A stretch of DNA of 64,000 nt, from positions 1 to 64,000 of the forward strand of contig NZ_NGJU01000012.1 in assembly GCF_003987495.1 (NCBI RefSeq), given 5' to 3'. Positions within the stretch are counted from its first letter, which is position 1. Each line of letters begins with the position of its first letter. The translations under genes were made by a program, and so were the position numbers. Below the pieces are notes generated by a model that worked only from the letters and a program-made list of their open reading frames with translations, was not told the origin of the DNA and made no database searches. This document shows, in pieces, positions 1 to 8,996 of this stretch. Source of the stretch: Vagococcus salmoninarum. Lineage in GTDB: Bacteria; Bacillota; Bacilli; Lactobacillales; Vagococcaceae.

Positions 1-37
1 CTGTGACCTCTTGCGGTGTAAACTTATTAATTCCCAT
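1..37 (-). CDS. 5' end of an unidentified gene (partial)
   Basis: The first codons of a leftward gene that runs off the window. An ATG at 37-35 is preceded on the minus strand by a purine-rich site (GGAAG) about 7 bases upstream. Only about twelve residues are visible, starting MGINKFTPQEVT. This is too short to assign a family. It is read here as a real start because of the ribosome-binding site and the terminator of the neighbouring gene just upstream. Confidence 0.5.
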   Translation of the reverse strand, partial: MGINKFTPQEVT

Positions 38-72
38 TTGTGTCACTTCCTTTTTTATTTATCATACAAAAA

Positions 73-120
73 TACCCTACAGAAGGCACGCTTTTTATTT
101 CGTGTCCATTCTATAGGGTA
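73..120 (-). terminator. probable terminator after the MscS-type gene
   Basis: An imperfect inverted repeat pairs TACCCTACAGAA and GGCACG with CGTGTCC and TTCTATAGGGTA around a 10-base loop. On the minus strand it is followed by TTTTTGTATG. It lies between the stop of the mechanosensitive channel gene and the next leftward gene. The U-tract is short, so read-through is possible. Confidence 0.6.
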
Positions 121-151
121 CAGTTTAAATTAGCTAGTAGGTTGACTTTTT

Positions 152-1060
152 TTATTTTAAAATCAGGGGCGAGTCTGGTACATCATAGCCAGCTGCCGTA
201 ATCGCTTTAAGGTAAGCACTTAAAAAATCCGCTTGAACTTTGTATTGGGCGCCGTTTAACGTATAGATGGAAATTTTTATGGCGACTTGGCCATTTCCTA
301 AGTCGCTTAAGCCGAGATTATCAGGACCACTTTGAATTTCCGGGTACTTAGGTACTAATTCAGCATTGACCTTTTCGATAATTTGATGAATGTCAGCAAA
401 ATCAGTATCAGGTTTTAAGCGAATCTTAATCAGAGCTTGCATGTTCTCTCGAGACAGATTACTAATAATCGAAATGTTACGATTAGGAATGAAGTGTAAG
501 GTACCATCTAAACTTTTGATTTTAGTTGTCCGGAGACCAACGGATTGGACAGTTCCTTCAATGCCATCAATTTTAACGAAATTACCAACATCAATTTGGC
601 GTTCTAAGATAATAAAAAAGCCAGTTAAAAAGTCATTGATAAAGCCTTGGGCGCCTAAACCAATGGCGATTCCGGCAATCCCGGCACCGGCGATTAGGGA
701 GCCAACGGGAACACCGACGACTGTTAAGATCGTATAAAGCAAAATGAAATATAAAAAATATTGAAAAGTATTACTCGTTAAACGATGAAGGGTTTCAATC
801 CGATTAGTGCTGTAACTTTCTTTTGTTCGGTAATTATTAAAGCCCCGACGGATCAGGGTTAAACCGATTTTTTTAGCACTTAAAATAATCACAATGGCGA
901 TTAAAATGACGATACCTTTTGAAATGAAACTAGCAATTAAACCATCCCAGTCGATTGAATCCCAAAATTTAGTGAAAGCATTAACTGTTTTAGTCGCTTC
1001 TTCCGTTAAAGTCCCTTCACTCGAGTTAACTGTTGAGCTAGTTAAAAAATATTTGTACAT
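152..1060 (-). CDS. small-conductance mechanosensitive channel, MscS family
   Basis: A 302-residue membrane protein predicted to open under membrane tension and release solutes after osmotic downshock. The N-terminal third holds hydrophobic segments at about 40-62, 94-115 and 117-150. The last, rich in small residues (GAGIAGIAIGLGAQGF), resembles the pore helix TM3 of MscS. It is followed by the beta domain (DGIEGTVQSVGLRTTKI) and a C-terminal alpha/beta domain. Its length matches the small MscS type (YkuT-like). The start has only a weak AGAAAG site upstream. It is monocistronic, with a hairpin after the stop. Confidence 0.92.
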   Translation of the reverse strand: MYKYFLTSSTVNSSEGTLTEEATKTVNAFTKFWDSIDWDGLIASFISKGIVILIAIVIILSAKKIGLTLIRRGFNNYRTKESYSTNRIETLHRLTSNTFQYFLYFILLYTILTVVGVPVGSLIAGAGIAGIAIGLGAQGFINDFLTGFFIILERQIDVGNFVKIDGIEGTVQSVGLRTTKIKSLDGTLHFIPNRNISIISNLSRENMQALIKIRLKPDTDFADIHQIIEKVNAELVPKYPEIQSGPDNLGLSDLGNGQVAIKISIYTLNGAQYKVQADFLSAYLKAITAAGYDVPDSPLILK

Positions 1061-1224
1061 AATAACAACTTCTTTCTTGTATAAGCTATTTATACATAGT
1101 ATTGTATCAGAAAAGAAGTAACCTAAGCTACTTTTTACTTAATGAGTCATTTATGATTGAGAAATTAATAATTAGGTGTTATGCTAAAGATAGTTATTAT
1201 TTACAAACAGAGAGGGTAATGTAT

Positions 1225-1668
1225 ATGACAGGTGGAGAAGTGGCAGCAATTATTGCCGCAATCGCTTTTGTGATTTTAGTAGTCGTCATTATAATATGCT
1301 GTGTGATGATTATCCCTAAAGTAACAAAAACAATTGAAAAATCAAATGCAGCAATTGATAAAGCGACAGTAATTTTAGATGAAACCAGTGTTACGATTAA
1401 CTCAGTAACCAAAGATATTAACGTATTAACTTATCAAGTCGAAGAGCTATTAGTGAAAAGTAATGATTTACTGGCAGATGTTAACCAAAAAGTCGAAACA
1501 ATTGATCCCTTGTTTGCAGCAGTGGCAGACTTAAGTGTGAGCGTTTCTGATTTAAACGCTTCGAGTCGCAATGTAGCAAGCAAAGTCGGGGTTATTAGTA
1601 GTAATGCTGCCAAAGCCACAGTAGCTGGCAAACTAAGTAAAACAGCAATGAACTTTTTCAAAAAATAA
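1225..1668 (+). CDS. DUF948 domain-containing membrane protein
   Basis: A 147-residue protein with one N-terminal membrane segment (about residues 5-30, rich in Ile/Val) and a long helical, probably coiled-coil region with regularly spaced hydrophobic residues. This matches the DUF948 (YoxC-like) family of Firmicutes envelope proteins, whose function is not established. The ATG at 1225 was chosen because AGAGGG lies 8 bases upstream; an in-frame ATG at 1219 is too close to it. The next gene, of the YtxH type, starts 21 bases after the stop. The pair is commonly found together and probably forms a stress-related envelope operon. Confidence 0.85.
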   Translation: MTGGEVAAIIAAIAFVILVVVIIICCVMIIPKVTKTIEKSNAAIDKATVILDETSVTINSVTKDINVLTYQVEELLVKSNDLLADVNQKVETIDPLFAAVADLSVSVSDLNASSRNVASKVGVISSNAAKATVAGKLSKTAMNFFKK

Positions 1669-1689
1669 AAACTAGTGGAGGATGACATT

Positions 1690-2181
1690 ATGAGCAAAAA
1701 ATCAGGTGGATTTTTATTAGGTGCAGTTATTGGAGGAACAGCGGCAGCAGTCGCAGCCTTATTATTAGCACCAAAATCAGGTAAAGAATTAAGAGATGAA
1801 TTAGCGATTCAAGCCGATGATTTCAAAGCCAAAGCCTACGATTACGGTGAGTATGTTCAAGAAAAAAGTTATGAATTTACCGACATAGCTAAAGACAAAG
1901 CGTCTGATTTTACTGAGCAAGCAACAGAATTTGCTGGGACAGTCAAAGATAAAGCGACGAAGGGTTCAGAAGAAGCCTTATCTTCATTCAAAAAAAATAC
2001 AGATGACCTGTCTGATAAATTCAAAAAAACAGCAGCAGAAATTGAAGACAAAGGGTTAGATCTTTTAGCTGAGTTTGAATCGAAAAGCGAAGACATTATT
2101 CTCGATGTGGCTGAAGTTGCCGAAGAGGCGAAACTAGCGGCTCAAGATATTAAGGCTGATATTTTAGAAGAAAACGAATAA
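1690..2181 (+). CDS. YtxH domain-containing protein
   Basis: A 163-residue protein with an N-terminal glycine/alanine-rich membrane segment (about 5-28), then the typical APKSGKELR motif, and a long acidic/lysine-rich helical tail with repeated KDKA and TEQA-type heptads. This is the layout of the YtxH family (general-stress envelope proteins of Firmicutes). The start follows GGAGG at 1677-1681. It is the second gene of an operon with the DUF948 protein and is followed by a strong terminator. The biochemical role is unknown. Confidence 0.87.
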   Translation: MSKKSGGFLLGAVIGGTAAAVAALLLAPKSGKELRDELAIQADDFKAKAYDYGEYVQEKSYEFTDIAKDKASDFTEQATEFAGTVKDKATKGSEEALSSFKKNTDDLSDKFKKTAAEIEDKGLDLLAEFESKSEDIILDVAEVAEEAKLAAQDIKADILEENE

Positions 2182-2213
2182 GCATAAAATTGCTAGTCAA
2201 TAAAAAGTTTGTG

Positions 2214-2248
2214 AAAGAAGAGATTATTATCGATCTCTTCTTTTTTTT
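2214..2248 (+). terminator. intrinsic terminator of the DUF948-ytxH operon
   Basis: A hairpin of AAAGAAGAGAT and ATCTCTTCTTT with an 8-base loop runs directly into a U-tract. Confidence 0.9.
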
Positions 2249-2291
2249 ATGGTCTTTTGAAAACTTTCGGACATTTTCATGAAAAAACAGA

Positions 2292-2329
2292 TTAAAACGC
2301 TTGCAAATAATGAGAATATTTGTTAATCT
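2292..2329 (+). promoter_or_regulatory. ccpA promoter with an overlapping cre-like site
   Basis: TTAAAACGCTTGCA at 2292-2305 matches most of the catabolite-responsive element consensus (TGWAANCGNTNWCA), including the central CG and flanking palindrome. It overlaps a candidate -35 (TTGCAA, 2302-2307), followed 16 bases later by TAATCT. This suggests autoregulation of ccpA, as known in other Firmicutes. The promoter boxes are only moderately good; the cre assignment is an inference. Confidence 0.5.
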
Positions 2330-2427
2330 TAAAATTGAGAAATGTAAACTGCTTTTTCAGAAAATGAAAAATGTTATTTTAGTTATTAACAAAGACTGAG
2401 AGTGTCTTTTAAAAGGAGAAAATAGAA

Positions 2428-3429
2428 ATGGAAAAACAAACAATCACAATTTATGACGTTGCTAGAGAAGCAAATGTCTCAATGGCAACAGTTTCACGGG
2501 TCGTTAACGGCAACCCAAATGTTAAACCAGCAACAAGAAAGAAAGTTTTAGAAGTTATTGACCGCTTGGATTACCGTCCGAATGCTGTCGCTCGTGGCTT
2601 AGCAAGTAAGAAAACAACGACTGTCGGTGTTATTATTCCTGACGTTAGTAATATTTATTTTTCTTCACTAGCTCGTGGGATTGATGATGTTGCCACAATG
2701 TATAAATATAATATTATTTTAGCTAACTCTGATGGCAATGATGAAAAAGAAGTCAATGTTTTAAACAATTTATTAGCTAAACAAGTCGATGGCGTGATTT
2801 TTATGGGTCACCATATTACTGATGCGATTCGTGGAGAATTTTCACGATCTAAGACGCCAGTTGTTTTAGCTGGTTCAATTGATCCAGATGACCAAGTCGG
2901 CTCAGTCAATATCAATTACCGTGAAGCGACGAAAGAAGCGACGAATTTATTAGCAAGTACTGGTAACAAAAGTATTGCCTTTATTAGCGGTTCGTTACTC
3001 GATCCGATTAATGGTAAAGAGCGTTTAGCTGGTTATAAAGAAGCCTTAAAAGAAAACGACTTAAAATTCAGTGAAGGACTAGTTTTTGAATCTGAATATC
3101 AATATAAAGCTGGTGAAAAACTAAGCGAACGGATTATCAATAGTGGAGCAACAGCTGCTTACGTTGTTGATGACGAATTAGCTGCAGGGATTACCAATGG
3201 CTTAATCGATAGCGGAGTTAAAGTTCCTGAAGACTTTGAAGTTATTACGAGTAACAACTCAATCTTAACGGAAATGGTCCGACCTCGTTTAACAAGTGTC
3301 ACACAGCCTTTATATGATATTGGCGCTGTTTCAATGAGACTGTTAACTAAATTAATGAATAAAGAAGAAATTGATGAAAAAACAGTTGTCTTACCTCATG
3401 GAATCGTGAAAAAAGGATCAACTAAATAA
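2428..3429 (+). CDS. ccpA: catabolite control protein A
   Basis: A 333-residue LacI/GalR-family regulator. The N-terminal helix-turn-helix (about 5-26, TIYDVAREANVSMATVSRVV) and hinge helix (NAVARGLASKKT) are followed by a periplasmic-binding-like core beginning TVGVIIPDVSN. CcpA binds cre sites with HPr-Ser46-P as corepressor and sets carbon catabolite repression. A good AAAGGAG site precedes the ATG. Its location back to back with a class A PBP gene and close to tyrS is the enterococcal arrangement. A cre-like element in its own promoter suggests autoregulation. Confidence 0.96.
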   Translation: MEKQTITIYDVAREANVSMATVSRVVNGNPNVKPATRKKVLEVIDRLDYRPNAVARGLASKKTTTVGVIIPDVSNIYFSSLARGIDDVATMYKYNIILANSDGNDEKEVNVLNNLLAKQVDGVIFMGHHITDAIRGEFSRSKTPVVLAGSIDPDDQVGSVNINYREATKEATNLLASTGNKSIAFISGSLLDPINGKERLAGYKEALKENDLKFSEGLVFESEYQYKAGEKLSERIINSGATAAYVVDDELAAGITNGLIDSGVKVPEDFEVITSNNSILTEMVRPRLTSVTQPLYDIGAVSMRLLTKLMNKEEIDEKTVVLPHGIVKKGSTK

Positions 3430-3434
3430 AGTCT

Positions 3435-3472
3435 AAAAAAAAGTGGTAACCTCAATGGTTACCACTTTTTTT
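3435..3472. terminator. bidirectional terminator between ccpA and the PBP gene
   Basis: GTGGTAACC and GGTTACCAC flank a 5-base loop, with an A-tract on the left and a T-tract on the right. It can serve both convergent genes and touches the PBP stop codon. Confidence 0.92.
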
Positions 3473-5900
3473 AGTTATCTTTATCATCGTCTTTTTTGTC
3501 TTTGTTTTCTTCTTTTTTGTCTTCTTTTTTATCTTTCGGTTTTGGCGGAGTCACAGGTTTAGGTTTAACGTACATACTATCCCAAGCTGATTTATAATTA
3601 CCATCAGAGCCACCAAGACCAAAACGGAACTCAGGAGTTGTTGGAGGGTTAACCGCCCAAAGAGAAGTGATGTCTTTGCCATTATCCGTTCGAGTATAAC
3701 CATCGATCGTCATATTGCCTTTTTTCTGACCAGTGATATTAGAAACCGTTGTTTGAACCACACTCGAATCAAGTTTGAACTCTTGACCAACACCAAAAGC
3801 ATCAGAATTCGCTTGATAAGCCGCATTGGCTAAGTAAGCCCATAAGGTCATATTCGTATCACCCATAGATGGAGACATCGGTGTTGTGTCTTTAGAGTAA
3901 CCAATCCAGCTAGAAACAGTAATCGTCGGTGTTGAAGCGATGAACCAAAAGTCACCATAAGATTGTGAGGTTCCTGTTTTACCAACCCAGTCAGCATTGA
4001 CGACATAACTACCAATATTATTTAAGGTGCCTTTAGCTTGGGTACCTGTACCAGAATTTAAAACGTCTCGCATCATATCAGTCATAATTGACGCGGTTGC
4101 TGGTGAATAAACATCAACTGGGGCAACTTTATGTTGATAAATCACGTTGCCTTCATTGTCAGTAATTTTTTCAATGGCGTAGCCTTTGGCGTACTTGCCA
4201 TTATTTGCTAATGTTGCAAAGGCATTAGTTTGTTCGAAGACTGTTGGACCAGTATCCGTTCCCCCTAGAGGAATCGATTCATAACGAAGTTCCGCATCAG
4301 TCATCGGAATATTCATTTTTTTATAATACTCGCCTGGGTCCATCCGTTCTAGGACTTCGTCGTAAAGATTGACGACTGGAATGTTTAAAGATTGTTTTAA
4401 TGCTTCTCGGACACTAACAAATTTGCCAGAACCAGAGTTTGCGTAGTTTTTTAAATCATCGCCACTGCGATATTTTCTTGGGAAATCAGACAGCATTGAT
4501 TCTGAACCAATCAACCCTTGATCAATTGCTGGCCCATAAGCTAAAAGGGGCTTAATGGTTGAGCCTGGCGACCGGCGGGTTTGAAAGGCGTGATTATTAG
4601 TATTTTTATTATAGTCCCGGCCACCAACAAACCCAAGGATACGTCCTGTTTGGTTGTTCATCACGACACTACCAAGTTGGATTTGATCGTCATAAACATA
4701 CTGAGGAACGACATTCCGAGTTGTTTCTTGAAGAGCAGAGTAAACACTGCGATCAATCGTTGATTGAACAGTATAACCACTTCGGCGCAGTTCTCGTTCA
4801 GCAATTTTATAGTATTTTTCTTGAAGGGTCGGATTTTCTTCAATGTCAGCTTTTTTTAAGCCGTCTTCTTTGTAATAAGTTGGCATTAAAATCTGAACCG
4901 CTTCATTTTGTAAATAATAATATAAGTAACCATTCGTTTCATCAGAAGCACTTTCGGTTTTTTTGAAATCTTTCGTTAGATCATAAGCAATGGCTTCTTC
5001 GTACTCTTTTTTGCTAATGTATTCTTCCTTATATAAGTTATAAAGAACTTGATCTTTACGTTTTAAGCCATGAGACAAGTCTTCTTTCAACTCACCAAGG
5101 TTAGTATAAGGGGAGTAGTCAATTGGACTTTGAGGCAGGCCAGCAATAAAGGCAGCTTGGGTAAGTGTTAACTCCGCAGCTGTAGTATTAAAGATGCCTT
5201 TAGCCGCTTCTTGAACTCCAGCAATGTTTTGGCCTTTATTGTTCCGACCAAAAGGTGACACATTTAAGTAAGAAGTAATAATTTCATCTTTTGAAAAGAA
5301 TTTTTCAACTTGAAAGGCCAAAATGATTTCATTGGCTTTACGTTTATAAGATGTCTCACTTGTGAGGACTTGCTGTTTAACTAACTGTTGAGTAATCGTT
5401 GAACCACCAGAGCTACCGCCAATTCCTGTGGCATCAGAAACAAGGGCACGAATGACAGCTTTCGGAACAACCCCTTTATGGACATTGAAGTATTCATCTT
5501 CAGTGGCAATTAAAGCCTGTTTTACTAATGGCGAGATATTTTTTGAACTAACATTTGTGCGAATTAAATCAGACTTAATGTCAGCAATTTTTTCACCACC
5601 AGCATAAGTGATACTGGAAATTTGTTCAACATCGGTAATTTTGGCTTGGAGTTCTTTTTTATCGGGGACGGCAGTATCAGATACAAGGTAAGCAAAGTAC
5701 CCTATACCAACTCCCGCAACGAGCATTCCTAACAAAAAACCTAGGGAAATCATAAAATAGGTCAATGATTTCATGACTTCAAATGTAACGTTGAAGGCAA
5801 AAGCTAACTTATCTTTTGTCGTGCCTTCACTTTCAGAGAAATTACCACGAGCTTTAGTGATGGCACCTTGGACTTTCTCTTTGATATTTTTATTTAACAA
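3471..5900 (-). CDS. class A penicillin-binding protein (glycosyltransferase/transpeptidase)
   Basis: An 809-residue bifunctional peptidoglycan synthase. After a cytoplasmic tail, one membrane helix (about 46-72) leads to the GT51 glycosyltransferase domain, with ATEDEYF (132-138) holding the catalytic Glu and GGSTITQQ (165-172). The transpeptidase domain carries the SxxK serine at 447 (STIK), SLN at 504-506 and KTG at 641-643. The C-terminus is a low-complexity Lys/Asp/Glu tail. Translation appears to start at TTG (5900), preceded by GAGGTG. The position next to ccpA matches the enterococcal gene usually called pbpZ or pbp1B. That symbol is from memory, so it is left blank. Confidence 0.94.
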   Translation of the reverse strand: MLNKNIKEKVQGAITKARGNFSESEGTTKDKLAFAFNVTFEVMKSLTYFMISLGFLLGMLVAGVGIGYFAYLVSDTAVPDKKELQAKITDVEQISSITYAGGEKIADIKSDLIRTNVSSKNISPLVKQALIATEDEYFNVHKGVVPKAVIRALVSDATGIGGSSGGSTITQQLVKQQVLTSETSYKRKANEIILAFQVEKFFSKDEIITSYLNVSPFGRNNKGQNIAGVQEAAKGIFNTTAAELTLTQAAFIAGLPQSPIDYSPYTNLGELKEDLSHGLKRKDQVLYNLYKEEYISKKEYEEAIAYDLTKDFKKTESASDETNGYLYYYLQNEAVQILMPTYYKEDGLKKADIEENPTLQEKYYKIAERELRRSGYTVQSTIDRSVYSALQETTRNVVPQYVYDDQIQLGSVVMNNQTGRILGFVGGRDYNKNTNNHAFQTRRSPGSTIKPLLAYGPAIDQGLIGSESMLSDFPRKYRSGDDLKNYANSGSGKFVSVREALKQSLNIPVVNLYDEVLERMDPGEYYKKMNIPMTDAELRYESIPLGGTDTGPTVFEQTNAFATLANNGKYAKGYAIEKITDNEGNVIYQHKVAPVDVYSPATASIMTDMMRDVLNSGTGTQAKGTLNNIGSYVVNADWVGKTGTSQSYGDFWFIASTPTITVSSWIGYSKDTTPMSPSMGDTNMTLWAYLANAAYQANSDAFGVGQEFKLDSSVVQTTVSNITGQKKGNMTIDGYTRTDNGKDITSLWAVNPPTTPEFRFGLGGSDGNYKSAWDSMYVKPKPVTPPKPKDKKEDKKEENKDKKDDDKDN

Positions 5901-5937
5901 GAATCATTCACCTCAGAACTTTTAGATATATCGCTTA

Positions 5938-5946
5938 ATTATAGCA
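5938..5946 (-). promoter_or_regulatory. extended -10 promoter of the PBP gene
   Basis: On the minus strand TGCTATAAT is a perfect extended -10 element. It lies about 40 bases upstream of the TTG start. No convincing -35 is visible at 17 bases. Confidence 0.5.
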
Positions 5947-6099
5947 AAAATCAGAGACAATGCCTAGTCTCTAAGGTCAGTAACAGGAAACCTTAAGAAA
6001 TTGTCACTTTCAAAAGATGATTTTTCTGAAAATGCCTTTCCTTTATTAGACATATCAGTTAAGATTAGTAATGATAATAAGATTATTAGGAGGAGTAAA

Positions 6100-7362
6100 A
6101 TGAGCACAGATTTTTTACAAGAATTGAAAGACCGTGGTTTAGTCTATCAAATCACTGATGATAAAGCATTAAGCCAAAAACTAAAAGAAGAGTCTGTTAA
6201 ACTCTATATTGGTTTTGATCCCACGGCTGATAGTCTACATATTGGACACTTACTGCCTATTTTAACTTTACGTAGATTTCAACAACAAGGCCATGTTCCA
6301 ATAGCATTGGTCGGTGGCGGTACTGGTATGATCGGTGACCCATCATTTAAAGATGCTGAAAGAAGTTTAAATACTGCTGATACAGTCCAAAATTGGTCTC
6401 TAAGCATTAAAAATCAATTATCACGTTTTATCGATTTTGATAATAAAGAAAATCCTGCAATTATTGCTAACAACCACGACTGGTTAGGCAGTATTTTAAT
6501 GATCGATTTTTTACGTGATGTTGGTAAACACTTTACAATTAATTACATGATGAGTAAAGAGAGTGTCAAACGTCGGATTGAATCAGGGATTTCATATACT
6601 GAATTTGCTTACCAATTATTGCAAGCCTACGATTTCGTCCAATTATATGACCGCCATGATTGCCTACTACAATTAGGTGGTAGTGATCAATGGGGAAATA
6701 TTACTTCCGGCATTGAATTATTACGTCGTGAAAAAGAAGTCCAAGGTTACGGTTTAACGATGCCCCTAATCAAAAAAGCCGATGGCACAAAATTTGGTAA
6801 AACAGAAGGTAACGCTGTTTGGTTAGATGCTGACAAAACGACGCCTTACGAATTTTACCAGTTCTGGTTTAACACAGACGATCGGGACGCGATTAAGTTT
6901 TTAAATTACTTTACTTTCTTATCTTTAGAAGAAATTGCCGTGATTGAAAAAGCCTTCGAAGCAGCACCTGAAAAGCGTGAAGCACAAAAGGCCTTGGCCA
7001 AAGAAGTGACTACCTTAGCACACGGAGCCGCAGCTTACGAGCAAGCAATCAAAATTTCAGAAGCCTTGTTCAGTGGCGATATTAAATCACTGAATGGTGA
7101 AGAAATTAGTCAAGGCTTTAAAGATGTTCCTAACTACGAAGTCAAAGAGGAAGATAATCAACAACTAGTCGAACTATTAGTGACCTCTGGTTTAGTAAAA
7201 TCGAAGCGTCAAGCTCGGGAAGATGTCCAAAATGGGGCAATCTACGTTAACGGTGAACGTCAACAAGAGTTAACTTACGAATTAACCTCAGATGACAAAA
7301 TTGATAATCGCTTTACAGTTATTCGTCGTGGTAAGAAAAATTACTTCTTACTTAAATTTTAA
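6100..7362 (+). CDS. tyrS: tyrosyl-tRNA synthetase
   Basis: A 420-residue class I aminoacyl-tRNA synthetase that charges tRNA-Tyr. It shows HIGH at 47-50, the KMSKS equivalent KFGKT at 231-235, the tyrosine-site segment [10 protein letters not shown] (191-200), and a C-terminal S4 RNA-binding domain (about 350-415). The ATG at 6100 was chosen because AGGAGG lies 6-7 bases upstream and gives the usual family length; a longer TTG-started frame lacks a ribosome site. The leader contains two small hairpins but no recognisable T-box sequence. It is monocistronic and ends in a strong terminator. Confidence 0.97.
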   Translation: MSTDFLQELKDRGLVYQITDDKALSQKLKEESVKLYIGFDPTADSLHIGHLLPILTLRRFQQQGHVPIALVGGGTGMIGDPSFKDAERSLNTADTVQNWSLSIKNQLSRFIDFDNKENPAIIANNHDWLGSILMIDFLRDVGKHFTINYMMSKESVKRRIESGISYTEFAYQLLQAYDFVQLYDRHDCLLQLGGSDQWGNITSGIELLRREKEVQGYGLTMPLIKKADGTKFGKTEGNAVWLDADKTTPYEFYQFWFNTDDRDAIKFLNYFTFLSLEEIAVIEKAFEAAPEKREAQKALAKEVTTLAHGAAAYEQAIKISEALFSGDIKSLNGEEISQGFKDVPNYEVKEEDNQQLVELLVTSGLVKSKRQAREDVQNGAIYVNGERQQELTYELTSDDKIDNRFTVIRRGKKNYFLLKF

Positions 7363-7407
7363 TGACTTAAAACAGTTAGATTGTTAGTCAGTCATTCAGA
7401 GACTATC

Positions 7408-7446
7408 AGAAAGACCTTTCTAGTTAGAAAGGTCTTTCCTTTTTCT
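7408..7446 (+). terminator. tyrS terminator
   Basis: GAAAGACCTTTCT and AGAAAGGTCTTTC form a 13-bp stem with a 4-base loop, followed by CTTTTTCTTT. Confidence 0.92.
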
Positions 7447-7563
7447 TTGAGCAATAAGATTGTTTGCTTAAGGAAAAACCTCTACAATTTAGAAAGTAAT
7501 CAATCAAAAGTAAAAATCCTATTTAAAAAAGATAAATAGTGGTTTATTCAGGGGGAATAATAG

Positions 7564-8454
7564 ATGTTAATTGGATCTCATGTTAGTATGAGCGGTAAAA
7601 AAATGTTATTAGGGGCAGCGGAAGAAGCCGCTAGCTACGAAGCTAGTACGTTTATGATTTATACAGGGGCGCCTCAAAATACTCGTCGTAAAGCCGTGGA
7701 AGAAATGAATATTGAAACAGGCCAACTCTTTATGAAAGAGCATGGGTTAAGTGATATGGTTGTCCATGCCCCATATATTATTAACTTAGGGAATACGATT
7801 AAAACAGAGAACTTTGGTTTCGCCACCCAGTTTTTAAGAGATGAAATTGTCCGTTCTGAAGCCTTAGGAGCGACACAAATCACGATGCACCCAGGTGCCC
7901 ACGTTGGTGCTGGTCCAGAAGCGGCGATTCAACAAATCATCAAAGGTTTAAATGAAGCCTTGACGAAAGAACAGATTCCGCAGATTGCCTTAGAAACGAT
8001 GGCTGGCAAAGGGACAGAAATCGGCCGCTCATTTGAAGAAATTGCTGCGATTATTGAAGGGGTTAAGTATAACGAAAAATTATCAGTGACCTTAGATACG
8101 TGTCATATCAATGATGCTGGTTACGATGTCAGTGATTTTGATGAAGTGCTAGCAGAATTTGATCGGATTATTGGCTTAGACCGTTTGAAAGTTATTCACG
8201 TCAATGATTCTAAAAATCCTCGTGGTTCTCATAAAGACCGCCATGCTAATATTGGCTTTGGGACAATTGGTTTTGATTCCTTAAATAAAATTGTTCACCA
8301 TCCGAAATTAGCGACATTACCGAAAATATTAGAAACACCATATGTTGGTGAGGACAAGAAAACGGCTAAAGCCCCTTACAAACATGAAATTGCCATGTTA
8401 AAAGCTGGCGTATTTAATGAAAACTTGCTAGAAGATATTACAAATAGTATCTAA
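7564..8454 (+). CDS. nfo: deoxyribonuclease IV (AP endonuclease IV)
   Basis: A 296-residue Xylose-isomerase-like TIM-barrel endonuclease that cuts 5' of abasic sites in base excision repair. The zinc-ligand segments of the family are present: [15 protein letters not shown], the ETMAGKG glutamate, [17 protein letters not shown] and the HKDRHANIG histidines, ending with KILETPY. A strong AGGGGG site precedes the ATG. It is a single gene after the tyrS terminator. The upstream 120 bases show no clear operator. Confidence 0.96.
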   Translation: MLIGSHVSMSGKKMLLGAAEEAASYEASTFMIYTGAPQNTRRKAVEEMNIETGQLFMKEHGLSDMVVHAPYIINLGNTIKTENFGFATQFLRDEIVRSEALGATQITMHPGAHVGAGPEAAIQQIIKGLNEALTKEQIPQIALETMAGKGTEIGRSFEEIAAIIEGVKYNEKLSVTLDTCHINDAGYDVSDFDEVLAEFDRIIGLDRLKVIHVNDSKNPRGSHKDRHANIGFGTIGFDSLNKIVHHPKLATLPKILETPYVGEDKKTAKAPYKHEIAMLKAGVFNENLLEDITNSI

Positions 8455-8579
8455 AAGACAAGCTTTTGTCGGGAATTAAAAAAAGATTTCATTATTTGAC
8501 AGATTTAACTTTTCATTTGAGCGCTTTTTTAGTACAATTGTTTATTGAGAGTACAAGTTGAAAGGAAGGAGAGATTAAG

Positions 8580-8813
8580 ATGAATACAGGTTTAGTTATT
8601 TTATTAGTAGTTGTAGCTCTAATACTAGGCGCAGTTGGTGGTTTCTTTTTGGCGCGTAAATATATGGAAGATTACTTGAAAAAAAATCCTCCCGTTAACG
8701 AGGATATGTTACGTATGATGATGATGCAGATGGGTCAAAAGCCTTCTGAGAAAAAAATTCGTCAAATGATGCAGAATATGAAAAGTCAGGCTGCAAAACC
8801 AGACAAAAAATAA
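8580..8813 (+). CDS. yneF: YneF family membrane protein
   Basis: A 77-residue protein with one N-terminal membrane helix (about 4-26), followed by the diagnostic [14 protein letters not shown] segment and a methionine-rich [18 protein letters not shown] motif. This matches the UPF0154/YneF family, small conserved Firmicutes proteins of unknown function. A strong GGAAGGAGAG site precedes the ATG. A terminator follows, so it is monocistronic. Confidence 0.95.
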   Translation: MNTGLVILLVVVALILGAVGGFFLARKYMEDYLKKNPPVNEDMLRMMMMQMGQKPSEKKIRQMMQNMKSQAAKPDKK

Positions 8814-8843
8814 TATTCGTCAATCAGTCGTATGAAGGTCTAA

Positions 8844-8874
8844 GCGGGCAGAATTTTTATCTGCTCGTTTTTTT
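8844..8874 (+). terminator. yneF terminator
   Basis: CGGGCAGA pairs with TCTGCTCG (one G-U) around ATTTTTA, followed by seven T. Confidence 0.9.
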
Positions 8875-8889
8875 GCACCTAAAATAAAA

Positions 8890-8903
8890 CGAATGTATGT
8901 TTG
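8890..8903. promoter_or_regulatory. LexA-like box upstream of the ABC exporter (weak)
   Basis: CGAATGTATGTTTG agrees with the Gram-positive SOS-box consensus CGAACRNRYGTTYG/C except one position in the left half. It lies about 95 bases upstream of the exporter operon. The match is similar in quality to the uvrB boxes in this window, but no good promoter is visible beside it. The call is tentative. Confidence 0.3.
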
Positions 8904-8996
8904 GCTTATGTGAGATAGTAAAACAAGGTTTATTAAATGGTTCTGTGACAAATGTCAGGACTGGCTAGTTACAAGTAGGGAGAGTGAAGAGAAAGT

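Noticed and set aside
3481-3540. Tandem repeat at the end of the PBP gene
   Set aside because: The repeated Lys/Asp/Glu codons are the low-complexity C-terminal tail of the protein, not a DNA repeat element.
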